Of a DNA stretch of 64,000 bases, positions 42,424-50,805 are shown in pieces. This stretch comes from Ensifer aridi (GTDB taxonomy: Bacteria; Pseudomonadota; Alphaproteobacteria; Rhizobiales; Rhizobiaceae), in the NCBI RefSeq assembly GCF_002078505.1, contig NZ_LUAV01000032.1, forward strand, positions 186,001 to 250,000, read 5' to 3'. Each line of letters opens with the position of its first letter. Within the stretch, counting starts at the first letter, position 1. Both the position numbers and the translations under genes were made by a program. The notes under the pieces were generated by a model, which saw only the letters and a list, made by a program, of their open reading frames with translations, had not been told where the DNA came from and made no database searches.

Positions 42424-43160
42424 CAGCGCGGCTCCACGATTTCCACCGGCATCGAAAAAACATAGCCTTCGCTGCGGACAGTCTTGATATAGGTGGGCTC
42501 GCGGGCATCGTCGCCGAGGCGCTGACGGACCCGACTGACGAGGAGATCGATGGAGCGGTCGAAGAGCTCGGCATCGCGTCCTTGCGTCAGGTTGAGGAGC
42601 TGATCCCGGTTGAGCACGCGTTGGGGGTGGTCGATGAAGACGCGCAGAAGGCGGTATTCTGCGCCGCTGAGCGCAATCACCGTGCCGTCGGCATTGATGA
42701 GATGCCGTGCCGTCGTGTCGAGTTTCCATCTGCCGAAACGCAGCAACTGACCGGCCTCCGAGATCTGCAAGTTTGGCGGCAGCATCCGCGTGCGGCGGAG
42801 AACGGCCTTGATGCGGGCAAGCAGCTCGCGTGCCGAAAACGGCTTGGCGAGATAGTCGTCGGCACCCATTTCGAGACCGATGATGCGGTCCATCTCGTCC
42901 GTGCGGGCGGTCAGCATGACGATCGGCGTGGCCTTGTGCCTGCCCGCGCGCAGCTCGCGGCTCAACACAAGACCGTCGTCGCCCGGCATCATGATGTCGA
43001 GGATGATAAGGTCGACGGCGTTGGCCTCGAGAAACGCGCGCATCTGCCGGCCGTCGGCCACAGCGGTGACGCGCAGACCATTCTTTTTCAGATAAGCCGA
43101 AACGAGCTCTCGGATTTCGCGGTCGTCATCGACGATCAAGATGTGGTCGATGTGCTCCAT
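42423..43160 (-). CDS. OmpR-family response regulator
   Basis: A 245-residue regulator. The receiver domain (1-120) has the acidic pair in LIVDDDREI, the phospho-acceptor Asp in DLIILDIMMPGDDG, Thr/Ser in MLTARTD and Lys in LAKPFSARELLARI. The C-terminal winged helix contains LSGAEYRLLRVFIDHPQRVLNRDQLL and RSIDLLVSRVRQRLGDD. It is encoded upstream of and overlapping its kinase. About 240 bases upstream (43161-43403) hold its promoter region, and no gene was seen there. Confidence 0.93.
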   Translation of the reverse strand: MEHIDHILIVDDDREIRELVSAYLKKNGLRVTAVADGRQMRAFLEANAVDLIILDIMMPGDDGLVLSRELRAGRHKATPIVMLTARTDEMDRIIGLEMGADDYLAKPFSARELLARIKAVLRRTRMLPPNLQISEAGQLLRFGRWKLDTTARHLINADGTVIALSGAEYRLLRVFIDHPQRVLNRDQLLNLTQGRDAELFDRSIDLLVSRVRQRLGDDAREPTYIKTVRSEGYVFSMPVEIVEPR

Positions 43161-43403
43161 TTCGCGATCTCCTCGCTCTGAATTGTAAATCGATTATCAA
43201 AAACAATTAGCGGCCTTCGGCAAGCGATGTCCCGCCGATGTAGCCTTCGTATGTCGTAAGTCATCCGGATCTGTATTTGAACGTAACCGCTGCCCGGTCG
43301 GATACACTTCGATACAAATGCGCGCCGGGTTCATGCTCGAGCGAGTAGGCGGTAGCGAAAATCTTGGAGAGACGTGGGATGTGGGGCGCCCCAGCGCAAG
43401 TCG

Positions 43404-44096
43404 TCATTGAACGCGGCGGGGGACCTTGGCGAAGATGCTGAGGCCGAGCCAATCCTGCATCGGTTCCGCTATCTTGCGATCGCCCTCCACATCCAAGGTG
43501 CCGGCCGCGACCTCGTCCTTGACGGTCGTGAGGCCCATCCAGATCGCCGTCATGGTGCGCAGTGAAGTCGTGACGACGAGATCGATTTCATAACCCGGAT
43601 CGAAATTGCAGACGTCCACGGTGCCGTCTTCGACCACCAACCACCACGCCCGCCGGCCGGCAGGCAACTCTGGATACAGAAACTGAATCGCTGAGCGCCG
43701 CCGGGGCAGATGATCGGTCTGGACATTGCGGCGGATGTCCCACATCAGCAGCGAGGGATCGAGATTCTTGAGCGAGAGCCGCGATTCGATCCAGCGCTGC
43801 GCCCAGTTGCCCAGCCCGATGATCACCGGCCTGAGCTCTTCGCCCGCTTCCGAAAGGCGATATCGGGTAGCGCCGTTGTTCAACCGTTCGACGGCAATGA
43901 CGCCGGCCTGCTGGAGTTCCTTCAGCCGCTTGGAAAGAAGGGCCGGCGAGATCTTTGGAAGCCCGCGGCGAAGTTCGTTGAAGTGCGTCGAGCCGCACAG
44001 CAATTCCCTCACGATCAGTGTGGTCCATCGTGAGCAGAGTATCTCGGAAGCCATGGATACGGGGCAAAACTGCCCATAACCGCCGCGGTCCTGCAT
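43404..44096 (-). CDS. HxlR-family regulator with C-terminal SCP2-like extension
   Basis: A 230-residue protein. Residues about 1-100 are an HxlR-type winged helix (FCPVSMASEILCSRWTTLIVRELLCG, ISPALLSKRLKELQQAGVIAVERL). The remaining 130 residues resemble a sterol-carrier-like domain and may bind a ligand. ATG 44096 is used; an upstream frame extension to 44180 is possible. It is divergent from an acyl-CoA-dehydrogenase-like gene with 176 bases between, and probably regulates it. Confidence 0.82.
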   Translation of the reverse strand: MQDRGGYGQFCPVSMASEILCSRWTTLIVRELLCGSTHFNELRRGLPKISPALLSKRLKELQQAGVIAVERLNNGATRYRLSEAGEELRPVIIGLGNWAQRWIESRLSLKNLDPSLLMWDIRRNVQTDHLPRRRSAIQFLYPELPAGRRAWWLVVEDGTVDVCNFDPGYEIDLVVTTSLRTMTAIWMGLTTVKDEVAAGTLDVEGDRKIAEPMQDWLGLSIFAKVPRRVQ

Positions 44097-44272
44097 GTCC
44101 GCGTTCCCATTTTCCCCTAATCGTACGGCACTATATTCCAGATCGACCGGGCCGCCAATTGCACGGCGCGGCGATATCATACGCTTCTTGGCGCCGGTAC
44201 ATTTCCTGAACTAGTGGGCGCATCCGACATCATGCACACTGGCGATCGTCAGGTGCAAATGGAGGAGTGAAC

Positions 44273-45439
44273 ATGCACGCGTCGACAAATGCCGCACCCG
44301 TCGTGGAGGACGATCACGGCAGCTTACGCTCCGTCAAGATCGCCAGCCGGCTGGTCCCGACCCTTGCAGGAAACGCATCATCGGCAGACGAGAAGGACGA
44401 CTTCGTGCGCGAAAACTATGCGCTGCTGAAGGAATCCGGCCTCGTAGAGGCGGGAGTTCCCGGCGAACTCGGCGGGGGCGGCGCGGATATCGAAGAGCTG
44501 GCGGCCATGCTCAGGACGCTCGCGCACGCCTGCGGATCGACGGCGCTCGCCTTCGCCATGCACACCCATCAGGTCGCCATTCCGGCTTGGCGGTGGCGGC
44601 ATCAGGGTGTCGCCGCGGTCGAACCGCTCCTCAAAAGGGTGGCGCAGGAACGCATCCTCCTTCTTTCCAGCGGCGGATCGGACTGGATCGGCGGCTCCGG
44701 CCGCGCCGAAAAGGTCGATGGCGGCTACCGCATCACCGCGCGAAAGGCATTTACCTCGGGAGCGGAGGCCGGCAACATCCTGATGACCGGGGCGATTTAC
44801 GAAGATGAGGACGGCCAACGTAAGGTCATCCATTTCGGCGTGCCGATGACCGCGCCGGAGGTAAGGATAGAGAACACCTGGCGCACGCTGGGCATGCGCG
44901 GCACAGGCTCGAACGACGTGGTCATCGACAAGCTGTTCGTCGCCGACGGCAGCGTTGCGTTTTCGAGGACGGCCGGCGAGTGGCATCCGGTGTTTCAGAT
45001 CATCGCGACGATCGCCTTTCCTTTGATTTACGCGGTCTATCTGGGGATTGCGGAAAGCGCCCGTGACATCGCGATTGAGATGGCCCGCAAGCGACCCGCG
45101 GCGGAGCATTTGCTGCATCTTGCCGGCCGCATGGACACGAGCCTGCGGGCGGCGCAGCTTGCCCATCGCTGGATGATCATGACCGCTCAACGGAACGAAC
45201 CGTCGGCCGATAGCGTCAACGAGGTGATGATCGGCCGGGCACTGGTCGCTCGCCACGCGATAGAGGCGACGGAGCTGGCGATGGAACTCGCCGGCGGCGC
45301 GGCCTTCTATCGCTCCGCCGGGCTCGAGCGGCGCTTTCGCGACATTCAGGGCGCCCGCTACCATCCGCTTCAACCGGCCGCACAGGCGCGCTATGCCGGG
45401 GCGATGGCGCTCGGACAATCCGTCGCGGAGATATTCTGA
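44273..45439 (+). CDS. acyl-CoA-dehydrogenase-family flavoprotein
   Basis: A 388-residue protein of the acyl-CoA dehydrogenase fold. It shows AGVPGELGGGGADIEELAAMLRTLAHACGSTALAFAMHTHQVA, then SGAEAGN and WRTLGMRGTGSNDVVIDKLFV. The late segment ELAGGAAFYRSAGLERRFRDIQGARYHPLQP resembles reduced-flavin monooxygenases of this fold (SfnB/DszC-like) more than beta-oxidation enzymes, and a catalytic Glu was not seen. GGAGG lies seven bases before ATG 44273. The divergent HxlR gene is the likely regulator. Confidence 0.83.
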   Translation: MHASTNAAPVVEDDHGSLRSVKIASRLVPTLAGNASSADEKDDFVRENYALLKESGLVEAGVPGELGGGGADIEELAAMLRTLAHACGSTALAFAMHTHQVAIPAWRWRHQGVAAVEPLLKRVAQERILLLSSGGSDWIGGSGRAEKVDGGYRITARKAFTSGAEAGNILMTGAIYEDEDGQRKVIHFGVPMTAPEVRIENTWRTLGMRGTGSNDVVIDKLFVADGSVAFSRTAGEWHPVFQIIATIAFPLIYAVYLGIAESARDIAIEMARKRPAAEHLLHLAGRMDTSLRAAQLAHRWMIMTAQRNEPSADSVNEVMIGRALVARHAIEATELAMELAGGAAFYRSAGLERRFRDIQGARYHPLQPAAQARYAGAMALGQSVAEIF

Positions 45440-45503
45440 ACCATAGGGCTGCCGGCTGACGCTGGCGCCGGCAGCCAGACGGAGACCGGGGAGTCGATCG
45501 CGG

Positions 45504-46229
45504 CTAGACCGATCTGACGAGAAAGATCATGTCGTCGGATGTCGCCCCATCAAATGGCCGCGACTCCCAATCGCCGTAAACTGCCTCCACCTCCAGGCCG
45601 CTTCGCAGCAGGCGGTCCTCGACCTCCGATCGTGTCAGGAAGCGGAGCTCACTGTAGGAAACGAGCTTCTTGTCGGGGAACAGGTAATACGTCTCGAACG
45701 CAATACGATCGCCCTCCTTCTTCAACACCCGGCGGGACTGATGAATGATCGTGTCACCTGTTCTGAGCTCGAAATCCCGGTTCCATCTCGCCGGCCAGTC
45801 AATGGCCGGGTTTCGGCTCTCGAAGGCGATCAATCCATCCTCGGCGAGGTGCGCCCGCATGGTCGCGAACGTCGCCAGGATGTCGGCGTCGGTCAGAAAG
45901 ACCTGAAAGGCGTTGCCCGTCATGATGATCAGGTCGAACTCCTTCTCCGATCGGAATTCTTGAGCGCTGGCCTCGATCCATTCAACCTCGGAACCATGCG
46001 GCTTGCGCTTGGCGACATCGAGCATGGCCTTTGCCGGGTCCACGCCGGTGACGTCGTGACCGAGTGCGGCGTAGGCATCGCACAGGAGCCCGGTCCCGCA
46101 GCCGAGATCGAGAATCCGCTTAGGAGAGCCGCCGGCGAGGGCGAGATAAAAGTCGCGGTCGATCGACCAACCACTGGTGAGGTCGTAAATCTCGGCGAGT
46201 GAGGGATCTTCGTAGTGGCGATCAGGCAT
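45504..46229 (-). CDS. class I SAM-dependent methyltransferase
   Basis: A 241-residue methyltransferase. Motif I is RILDLGCGTGLLCDAYAALGHDVTGVDPA (about 37-65), and IIMTGNAFQVFLTDADILATFATMRAHL follows as motif IV-V. ATG 46229 has GGGAAG just upstream. The substrate is unknown. It is divergent from the nuo cluster across 292 bases, so shared control is possible but not shown. Confidence 0.86.
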   Translation of the reverse strand: MPDRHYEDPSLAEIYDLTSGWSIDRDFYLALAGGSPKRILDLGCGTGLLCDAYAALGHDVTGVDPAKAMLDVAKRKPHGSEVEWIEASAQEFRSEKEFDLIIMTGNAFQVFLTDADILATFATMRAHLAEDGLIAFESRNPAIDWPARWNRDFELRTGDTIIHQSRRVLKKEGDRIAFETYYLFPDKKLVSYSELRFLTRSEVEDRLLRSGLEVEAVYGDWESRPFDGATSDDMIFLVRSV

Positions 46230-46283
46230 ATGACTTCCCAATCAGGCGGCGGCGCTCAGGTGTACAATCTCCAATAGATCAGA

Positions 46284-46295
46284 TGTACAAGTACA
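46284..46295. promoter_or_regulatory. TGTACaaGTACA palindrome in the methyltransferase-nuo intergenic region
   Basis: Perfect 5-bp arms with a 2-base spacer, and a further TGTACA at 46261-46266. The 292-base interval 46230-46521 is more AT-rich than its flanks and must contain the nuo promoter. No FNR/FixK box (TTGAT-N4-ATCAA) was found by eye. Confidence 0.35.
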
Positions 46296-46521
46296 CATTT
46301 CCTGCATGTTGCGTAAGTCCACCGGGCACAACCGATAGAACCCGCTTCGCGGACTGCTTCCGCCGTGTTCACACCGGCCTGGCTTTGCTCCCCCTCCGAC
46401 AATAATCTTGTGAAAAATCCGATACTAGGGCACAATTTATAACTGCACCCGAAGTGCGGAACTAGCTCGTATCCGGCCGCCTCGCGCCGAGTGACAGTTC
46501 GCGTGGGAGGGGTCGGCGTCG

Positions 46522-47022
46522 ATGGATCAGGGGTTCTTTCTTCTGTTCGCTACGGTGTCCGTGATCACCGCCGTGACGGTTGTCGTGGCGCGCAATCCGG
46601 TTCACAGCGCATTGGCGTTGATGGCGTGTTTCCTGCAGATATCCGCAATCTTCGTCCTGCTCGACGCGCCGTTGCTCGCGGTCATCCAGATCTTCGTCTA
46701 TGTCGGCGCGATCATGGTCCTGTTCCTGTTCGTGATCATGATGATCGACGTGCGCGAAGCGGTTTTGCAGCGGTTCCTGCCAGGTGGCAACCTGCCGGCT
46801 CTGGTGCTGCTGGTCGTGCTCGGGGTCGAGATGTTCGTTCTGGTGTTCTGGAGCGACCGCTTCTCGGCGACGCAACCCGTTGCCGTCAGCGGCGGCGATC
46901 AGATCAGGGCGCTCAGCACGACGCTTTTCGCCGACTATCTCCTGCCATTTGAAGTCGCATCCGTCATCCTGCTGGCAGCCCTCGTCGGCGCCATCGTGCT
47001 GGCACGGAAGGAGTCCGGGTGA
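46522..47022 (+). CDS. nuoJ: NADH-quinone oxidoreductase subunit J
   Basis: A 166-residue membrane subunit of complex I with five hydrophobic segments. VARNPVHSALALMACFLQISAIFVLLDAPLLAVIQIFVYVGAIMVLFLFVIMMIDV is the conserved NuoJ core, including the pi-bulge region of the third helix. NuoJ links the quinone module to the pumps. It is the first gene of the cluster here, whereas most nuo operons start with nuoA. Its stop overlaps the nuoK start (TGATG). Confidence 0.94.
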   Translation: MDQGFFLLFATVSVITAVTVVVARNPVHSALALMACFLQISAIFVLLDAPLLAVIQIFVYVGAIMVLFLFVIMMIDVREAVLQRFLPGGNLPALVLLVVLGVEMFVLVFWSDRFSATQPVAVSGGDQIRALSTTLFADYLLPFEVASVILLAALVGAIVLARKESG

Positions 47023-47324
47023 TGGTCCCGCTCTGGTCGTACATCCTGCTCGGCGTGGTCCTCTTCGTGATCGGAGCGGCAGGCGTGCTGCTTAGGCGCA
47101 ATATTTTGGTCGTGCTGATGTCGCTGGAGCTGCTGCTCAACTCGGTCAACATCAACTTCATCGCCTTCGGGCGTCACTATGACGATTTCCGCGGGCAGAT
47201 TATCGCGATCTTCGTCATTGCAATCACTGCGGCGGAGGTTGCCGTCGCCCTCGGCATCCTAGTCGCCCTCGTGAGGAACAAATCCACCCTCAAGGTCGAC
47301 GACGTGACCATGATGAAAGGATAG
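47022..47324 (+). CDS. nuoK: NADH-quinone oxidoreductase subunit K
   Basis: A 100-residue subunit with three hydrophobic segments, the standard NuoK length. The conserved membrane Glu residues lie in LMSLELLLNSVN (about residue 36) and in AITAAEVAVALGILVAL (about 72). These glutamates form part of the proton path next to NuoJ. The start is ATG 47022; an adjacent GTG at 47019 is less likely. The next gene follows after four bases. Confidence 0.94.
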   Translation: MVPLWSYILLGVVLFVIGAAGVLLRRNILVVLMSLELLLNSVNINFIAFGRHYDDFRGQIIAIFVIAITAAEVAVALGILVALVRNKSTLKVDDVTMMKG

Positions 47325-47328
47325 CGGC

Positions 47329-48792
47329 TTGGACCCGGTGACATCAATCCGGCCGCTGCTTGCCATCGCCGTCGCGGGTCTGGCGGCACTGACAATTCTC
47401 CTCCTACACAACCGCGAGAAGCTCCGCGATCTCGTCTCGCCGGTGGCGGCGATCGTCATGTTCGCGATTGTCGCCTCGATGGCGCCCACTGTGCTTTCGG
47501 GCGGGACCGTCGATTTGCGCCTGTTCGAGATCCTGCCGGGCGTCGATTTCGCCTTCAGGGCCGATGCGCTCGGCATGGTGTTCGCCACCGTCTCGTCGCT
47601 TCTATGGATCGTGGCCGCGGTCTATTCCATCGGCTACATGCGGCACTTGCACGAGCACGCGCAGACACGGTTCTTCGCCTGCTTCGCCACGAGCCTCGCG
47701 GCCGCCGTCGGGGGCGCCTTCGCCGCCAATCTGTTCACGCTGGTCATATTCTACGAGGTGCTCAGCCTCGTTACCTATCCGCTCGTCTACCACCACGAGG
47801 ACGAGGAGGGTTGGAGCGGCAGCCGCAAATATCTCGTCTATTTGATGGGCGCCTCGAAGAGCGCGCTTCTCGCTGCGCTCGCACTGACCTACCAGATCGC
47901 CGGGTCGCTCGATTTCGTGGCCGGGGGGCTGCTTGCAGACGTCGATGCCTCGGCGGCGCTGCTGACGGTCGTCTACTTCTGCTATCTCTTCGGCTTCGCC
48001 AAGGCCGCGGTGATGCCGATGCACGCGTGGCTCCCTGCCGCGATGGTGGCGCCGACACCGGTAAGCGCGCTCTTACATGCAGTGGCCGTCGTCAAGATGG
48101 GGGTGTTCTGCGTTCTGAGAGTCGTGTTCGATGTCTTCGGCGTCGGACTGGTCGGGAAGCTTGGTCTCGGCATAGCCACGGCCTATCTGGTCTCCTTCAC
48201 GATCCTTATGGCGTCGATCTACGCGCTCACGCGGGACGACCTCAAGGCAAGGCTCGCCTATTCGACCGTCAGCCAGCTCTCCTACATCGTGCTCGGTGCG
48301 GTTCTGTTGTCGCCGGTCGCGATGATCGGCGGGATCATCCACATTGCGGCGCATGCATTCTCGAAGATCACGCTCTTTTTTTGCGCCGGCTCGATCTATT
48401 GCGCGTCGGGAAAGCGCAACATCAGCGACATGGCAGGCATTGGCCGCAGACTGCCCTGGACGATGGGCGCATTTTTCGTCGCTTCGCTCAGCATGATCGG
48501 GATCCCGCCGACCGCGGGCTTCGTTAGCAAGTGGTATCTGGCGCAGGGCTCGGTGGAGGCGGGGCAGGTGGCGTTCCTCGCCGTGCTGCTTACGAGTTCC
48601 ATCCTGAACGCCGCCTATTTCCTGCCGGTCAGCTATGCCGCCTTTTTCGAGGCGGAGCCTGAGGAGAGCCGGGCGGCGGTCCACGAAATCCCGATGGTCA
48701 CGATCCCGCTGGTGGCGACCGCCATCCTGTCGGTGCTGATGGGCATCTTCCCCGGCTATTTTCTCACGCTCGCGGATGGAGTGGTCAGATGA
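47329..48792 (+). CDS. MrpD/NuoL-type proton-translocating antiporter subunit (extra pump)
   Basis: A 487-residue membrane protein with about 14 hydrophobic segments. The antiporter core is clear: VIFYEVLSLVTYPLVYH with the key Glu, MPMHAWLPAAMVAPTPVSALLHAVAVVKMG with the key Lys, YSTVSQLSYIVLG and HAFSKITLFFCAGS. The wording is closer to MrpD and HyfB than to canonical NuoL, and it lacks the long lateral helix at the C-terminus. TTG 47329 is the start, with AAAGGA upstream. With three other pump genes downstream this gives the cluster four antiporter-type subunits. Confidence 0.87.
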   Translation: MDPVTSIRPLLAIAVAGLAALTILLLHNREKLRDLVSPVAAIVMFAIVASMAPTVLSGGTVDLRLFEILPGVDFAFRADALGMVFATVSSLLWIVAAVYSIGYMRHLHEHAQTRFFACFATSLAAAVGGAFAANLFTLVIFYEVLSLVTYPLVYHHEDEEGWSGSRKYLVYLMGASKSALLAALALTYQIAGSLDFVAGGLLADVDASAALLTVVYFCYLFGFAKAAVMPMHAWLPAAMVAPTPVSALLHAVAVVKMGVFCVLRVVFDVFGVGLVGKLGLGIATAYLVSFTILMASIYALTRDDLKARLAYSTVSQLSYIVLGAVLLSPVAMIGGIIHIAAHAFSKITLFFCAGSIYCASGKRNISDMAGIGRRLPWTMGAFFVASLSMIGIPPTAGFVSKWYLAQGSVEAGQVAFLAVLLTSSILNAAYFLPVSYAAFFEAEPEESRAAVHEIPMVTIPLVATAILSVLMGIFPGYFLTLADGVVR

Positions 48793-49043
48793 TCAAGCAT
48801 GTCGTCGACTTCTTTGGTGACGAGGAATATGCGAGGCAGCGCCACCGGCTGTTCTACCTGGTGCTCATTCTGATCGTCGCCGCCGACTTCGCGGTCCCGC
48901 GCGAGCACGTCGAATATCTGTGGGAGCGCCTGCCGGGCTGGTCGGCCGTCTACGGCTTCGGTTCCTGCGTGCTGCTCATCTTCGTTTCCAAGTTCCTCGG
49001 CCATCAGGGCGGGTTGATGCGGCGCGAGGACTATTATGACTGA
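48789..49043 (+). CDS. small membrane protein of the nuo cluster
   Basis: An 84-residue protein with two hydrophobic segments (about 20-36 and 54-68). The N-terminus is charged (MIKHVVDFFGDEEYARQRHR) and the C-terminus is GGLMRREDYYD. It overlaps the upstream pump stop by four bases (ATGA) and the next gene's start by eight, so it is translated as part of the complex I series. No canonical Nuo subunit matches it. It may help the extra pump dock. Function unknown. Confidence 0.75.
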   Translation: MIKHVVDFFGDEEYARQRHRLFYLVLILIVAADFAVPREHVEYLWERLPGWSAVYGFGSCVLLIFVSKFLGHQGGLMRREDYYD

Positions 49044-50796
49044 CTTCGTCCATCCGGCCCTGATCTTCATTCTCGGCGCGCTGCCGATCCCCTTTCTTTC
49101 AGGCACGATCCGCAAGGCTTATCTGGTGGTCGTCCCGTCGCTGGCGATCCTCGCGGTACTCACGATGCAGCCGGGCAGCTACGGCTCGATGGAGTTCATC
49201 GGCCAGAACCTCCAGATTGCGAAGGTCGACAAGCTGAGCATCGTCTTCGCCACCGTCTTCACCATGATGGCGCTGATCGGCACGGTCTATGCGCTGCACC
49301 TGAGGGAAGCCGGCCAACACGTGGCGGCCTTCGTCTATGTCGGCAGCGCGCTCGGTGTGGTGTTCGCCGGCGACTACCTGACGCTCTACCTGTTCTGGGA
49401 AGGCATGGCGTTCGCCTCTGCCTATCTGGTCTTTGCCCAAGGCGGAGGGCAGGCGATCCGCGCGGCCTTCCGCTATCTGATGGTCCACATCACCGGCGGC
49501 CTAGCCCTGCTCGGCGGTATCCTTCTCCATGGAACCGCTACCGGCTCGCTGCTTTTCGGCCCCATCGAGGGGGGAATGGGTGCGGGCACCTATCTGATCC
49601 TCGCCGGGTTCCTGCTCAACGCGGCGGTGCCGCCGCTCAATGCATGGTTGACCGATGCCTATCCGGAGGCGACCGTCACCGGTGCGGTGTTCATGAGCGC
49701 TTTCACCACCAAGACCGCCGTCTATGTGCTGGCGCGGGCGTTTCCGGGTGTCGAGCTTCTGGTGTGGCTCGGCACCGTGATGGCGCTCTACGGCGTCCTC
49801 TACGCGGTGTTGGAAAACGACTGTCGGCGGCTGCTTGCCTATCACATCGTCAGCCAGGTCGGCTACATGGTGGCGGGCGTCGGCATCGGCACCGAGCTGG
49901 CGGTGAACGGATCGACCAGTCATGCCTTCGCTCATATCCTTTACAAGGCGCTTCTGTTCATGGGCGCCGGGGCGGTGATCTATGTCACCGGCCGGCGCAA
50001 GCTCACCGAGCTCGGCGGACTCTACAAGTCCATGCCGATCACCGTGGCGCTCTATATGATCGGCGCCTTCGCGATATCCGCATTTCCGTTCTTCTCGGGC
50101 TTTGTCAGCAAGTCGATGGTGGTCGCGGCCGCCGGCCAGGATCATCGGGCATTGGTGATGCTGGCGCTGACCATGGCCTCGTCGGGGACCTTCCTACACA
50201 CTGGGCTCAAGCTGCCCTATTACATGTTCTATGGCACCGACCGGGGGCTCGCGGCGCGCGAGCCGCCCGGCAACATGCTGGTAGCGATGGGCATGGCGGC
50301 GGCGCTCTGCATCGCGATCGGGGTGTTCCCCGGGCCGCTCTATGCGCTTCTGCCTTATCCGGTCGCGTTCGAGCCCTATACGGGTGCCCACATCACCGAA
50401 AGCCTCGGAATCCTGATGTTCACCGCATTGGGCTTTGTCATTTTCTTGAGAGCGCTCGATCCCGAAAACACGATCAGCATCGACACCGACTGGTTCTATC
50501 GCAAAGGTGCGCGGTACTTCATGTGGCTCGCCGAAAGACCGCTTGCGCGCTACGAGAAGGCGGTGAGCGGCGTCTCCGATACTGCTGTGCTGCCCTTCCT
50601 GCACGGGTCGGCACGGGCGGGGCTAAGGCTCGATCTCGGGGGTGTCGATGGTATCGTGAACGGGATTGCCCGTTCGATCCTCGACGGCGGCGGGGTGCTG
50701 CGGCGGTTGCAGACCGGTGTGGTCACTCATTACGCGCTAGCGATGATCGCCGGTCTGACCGCGGCAATCGTCGTTTTCGCCGTGGTGTGGCGGTGA
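49036..50796 (+). CDS. nuoL: NuoL/MrpD-type proton-pumping subunit
   Basis: A 586-residue membrane protein. The pump core shows LYLFWEGMAFASAYLVFA with the key Glu, PPLNAWLTDAYPEATVTGAVFMSAFTTKTAVYVLA, and LLAYHIVSQVGYMVAGVG. After the last core helix (ending near 474) come about 87 mostly amphipathic residues, including VDGIVNGIARSILDGGGVLRRLQTG, and then a final helix. That tail resembles the lateral helix and anchor of NuoL, so this is the likely distal subunit. The core itself is MrpD-like, unlike chromosomal alphaproteobacterial NuoL. The nuoM gene follows after nine bases. Confidence 0.83.
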   Translation: MTDFVHPALIFILGALPIPFLSGTIRKAYLVVVPSLAILAVLTMQPGSYGSMEFIGQNLQIAKVDKLSIVFATVFTMMALIGTVYALHLREAGQHVAAFVYVGSALGVVFAGDYLTLYLFWEGMAFASAYLVFAQGGGQAIRAAFRYLMVHITGGLALLGGILLHGTATGSLLFGPIEGGMGAGTYLILAGFLLNAAVPPLNAWLTDAYPEATVTGAVFMSAFTTKTAVYVLARAFPGVELLVWLGTVMALYGVLYAVLENDCRRLLAYHIVSQVGYMVAGVGIGTELAVNGSTSHAFAHILYKALLFMGAGAVIYVTGRRKLTELGGLYKSMPITVALYMIGAFAISAFPFFSGFVSKSMVVAAAGQDHRALVMLALTMASSGTFLHTGLKLPYYMFYGTDRGLAAREPPGNMLVAMGMAAALCIAIGVFPGPLYALLPYPVAFEPYTGAHITESLGILMFTALGFVIFLRALDPENTISIDTDWFYRKGARYFMWLAERPLARYEKAVSGVSDTAVLPFLHGSARAGLRLDLGGVDGIVNGIARSILDGGGVLRRLQTGVVTHYALAMIAGLTAAIVVFAVVWR

Positions 50797-50805
50797 GGAA
50801 CAAGG

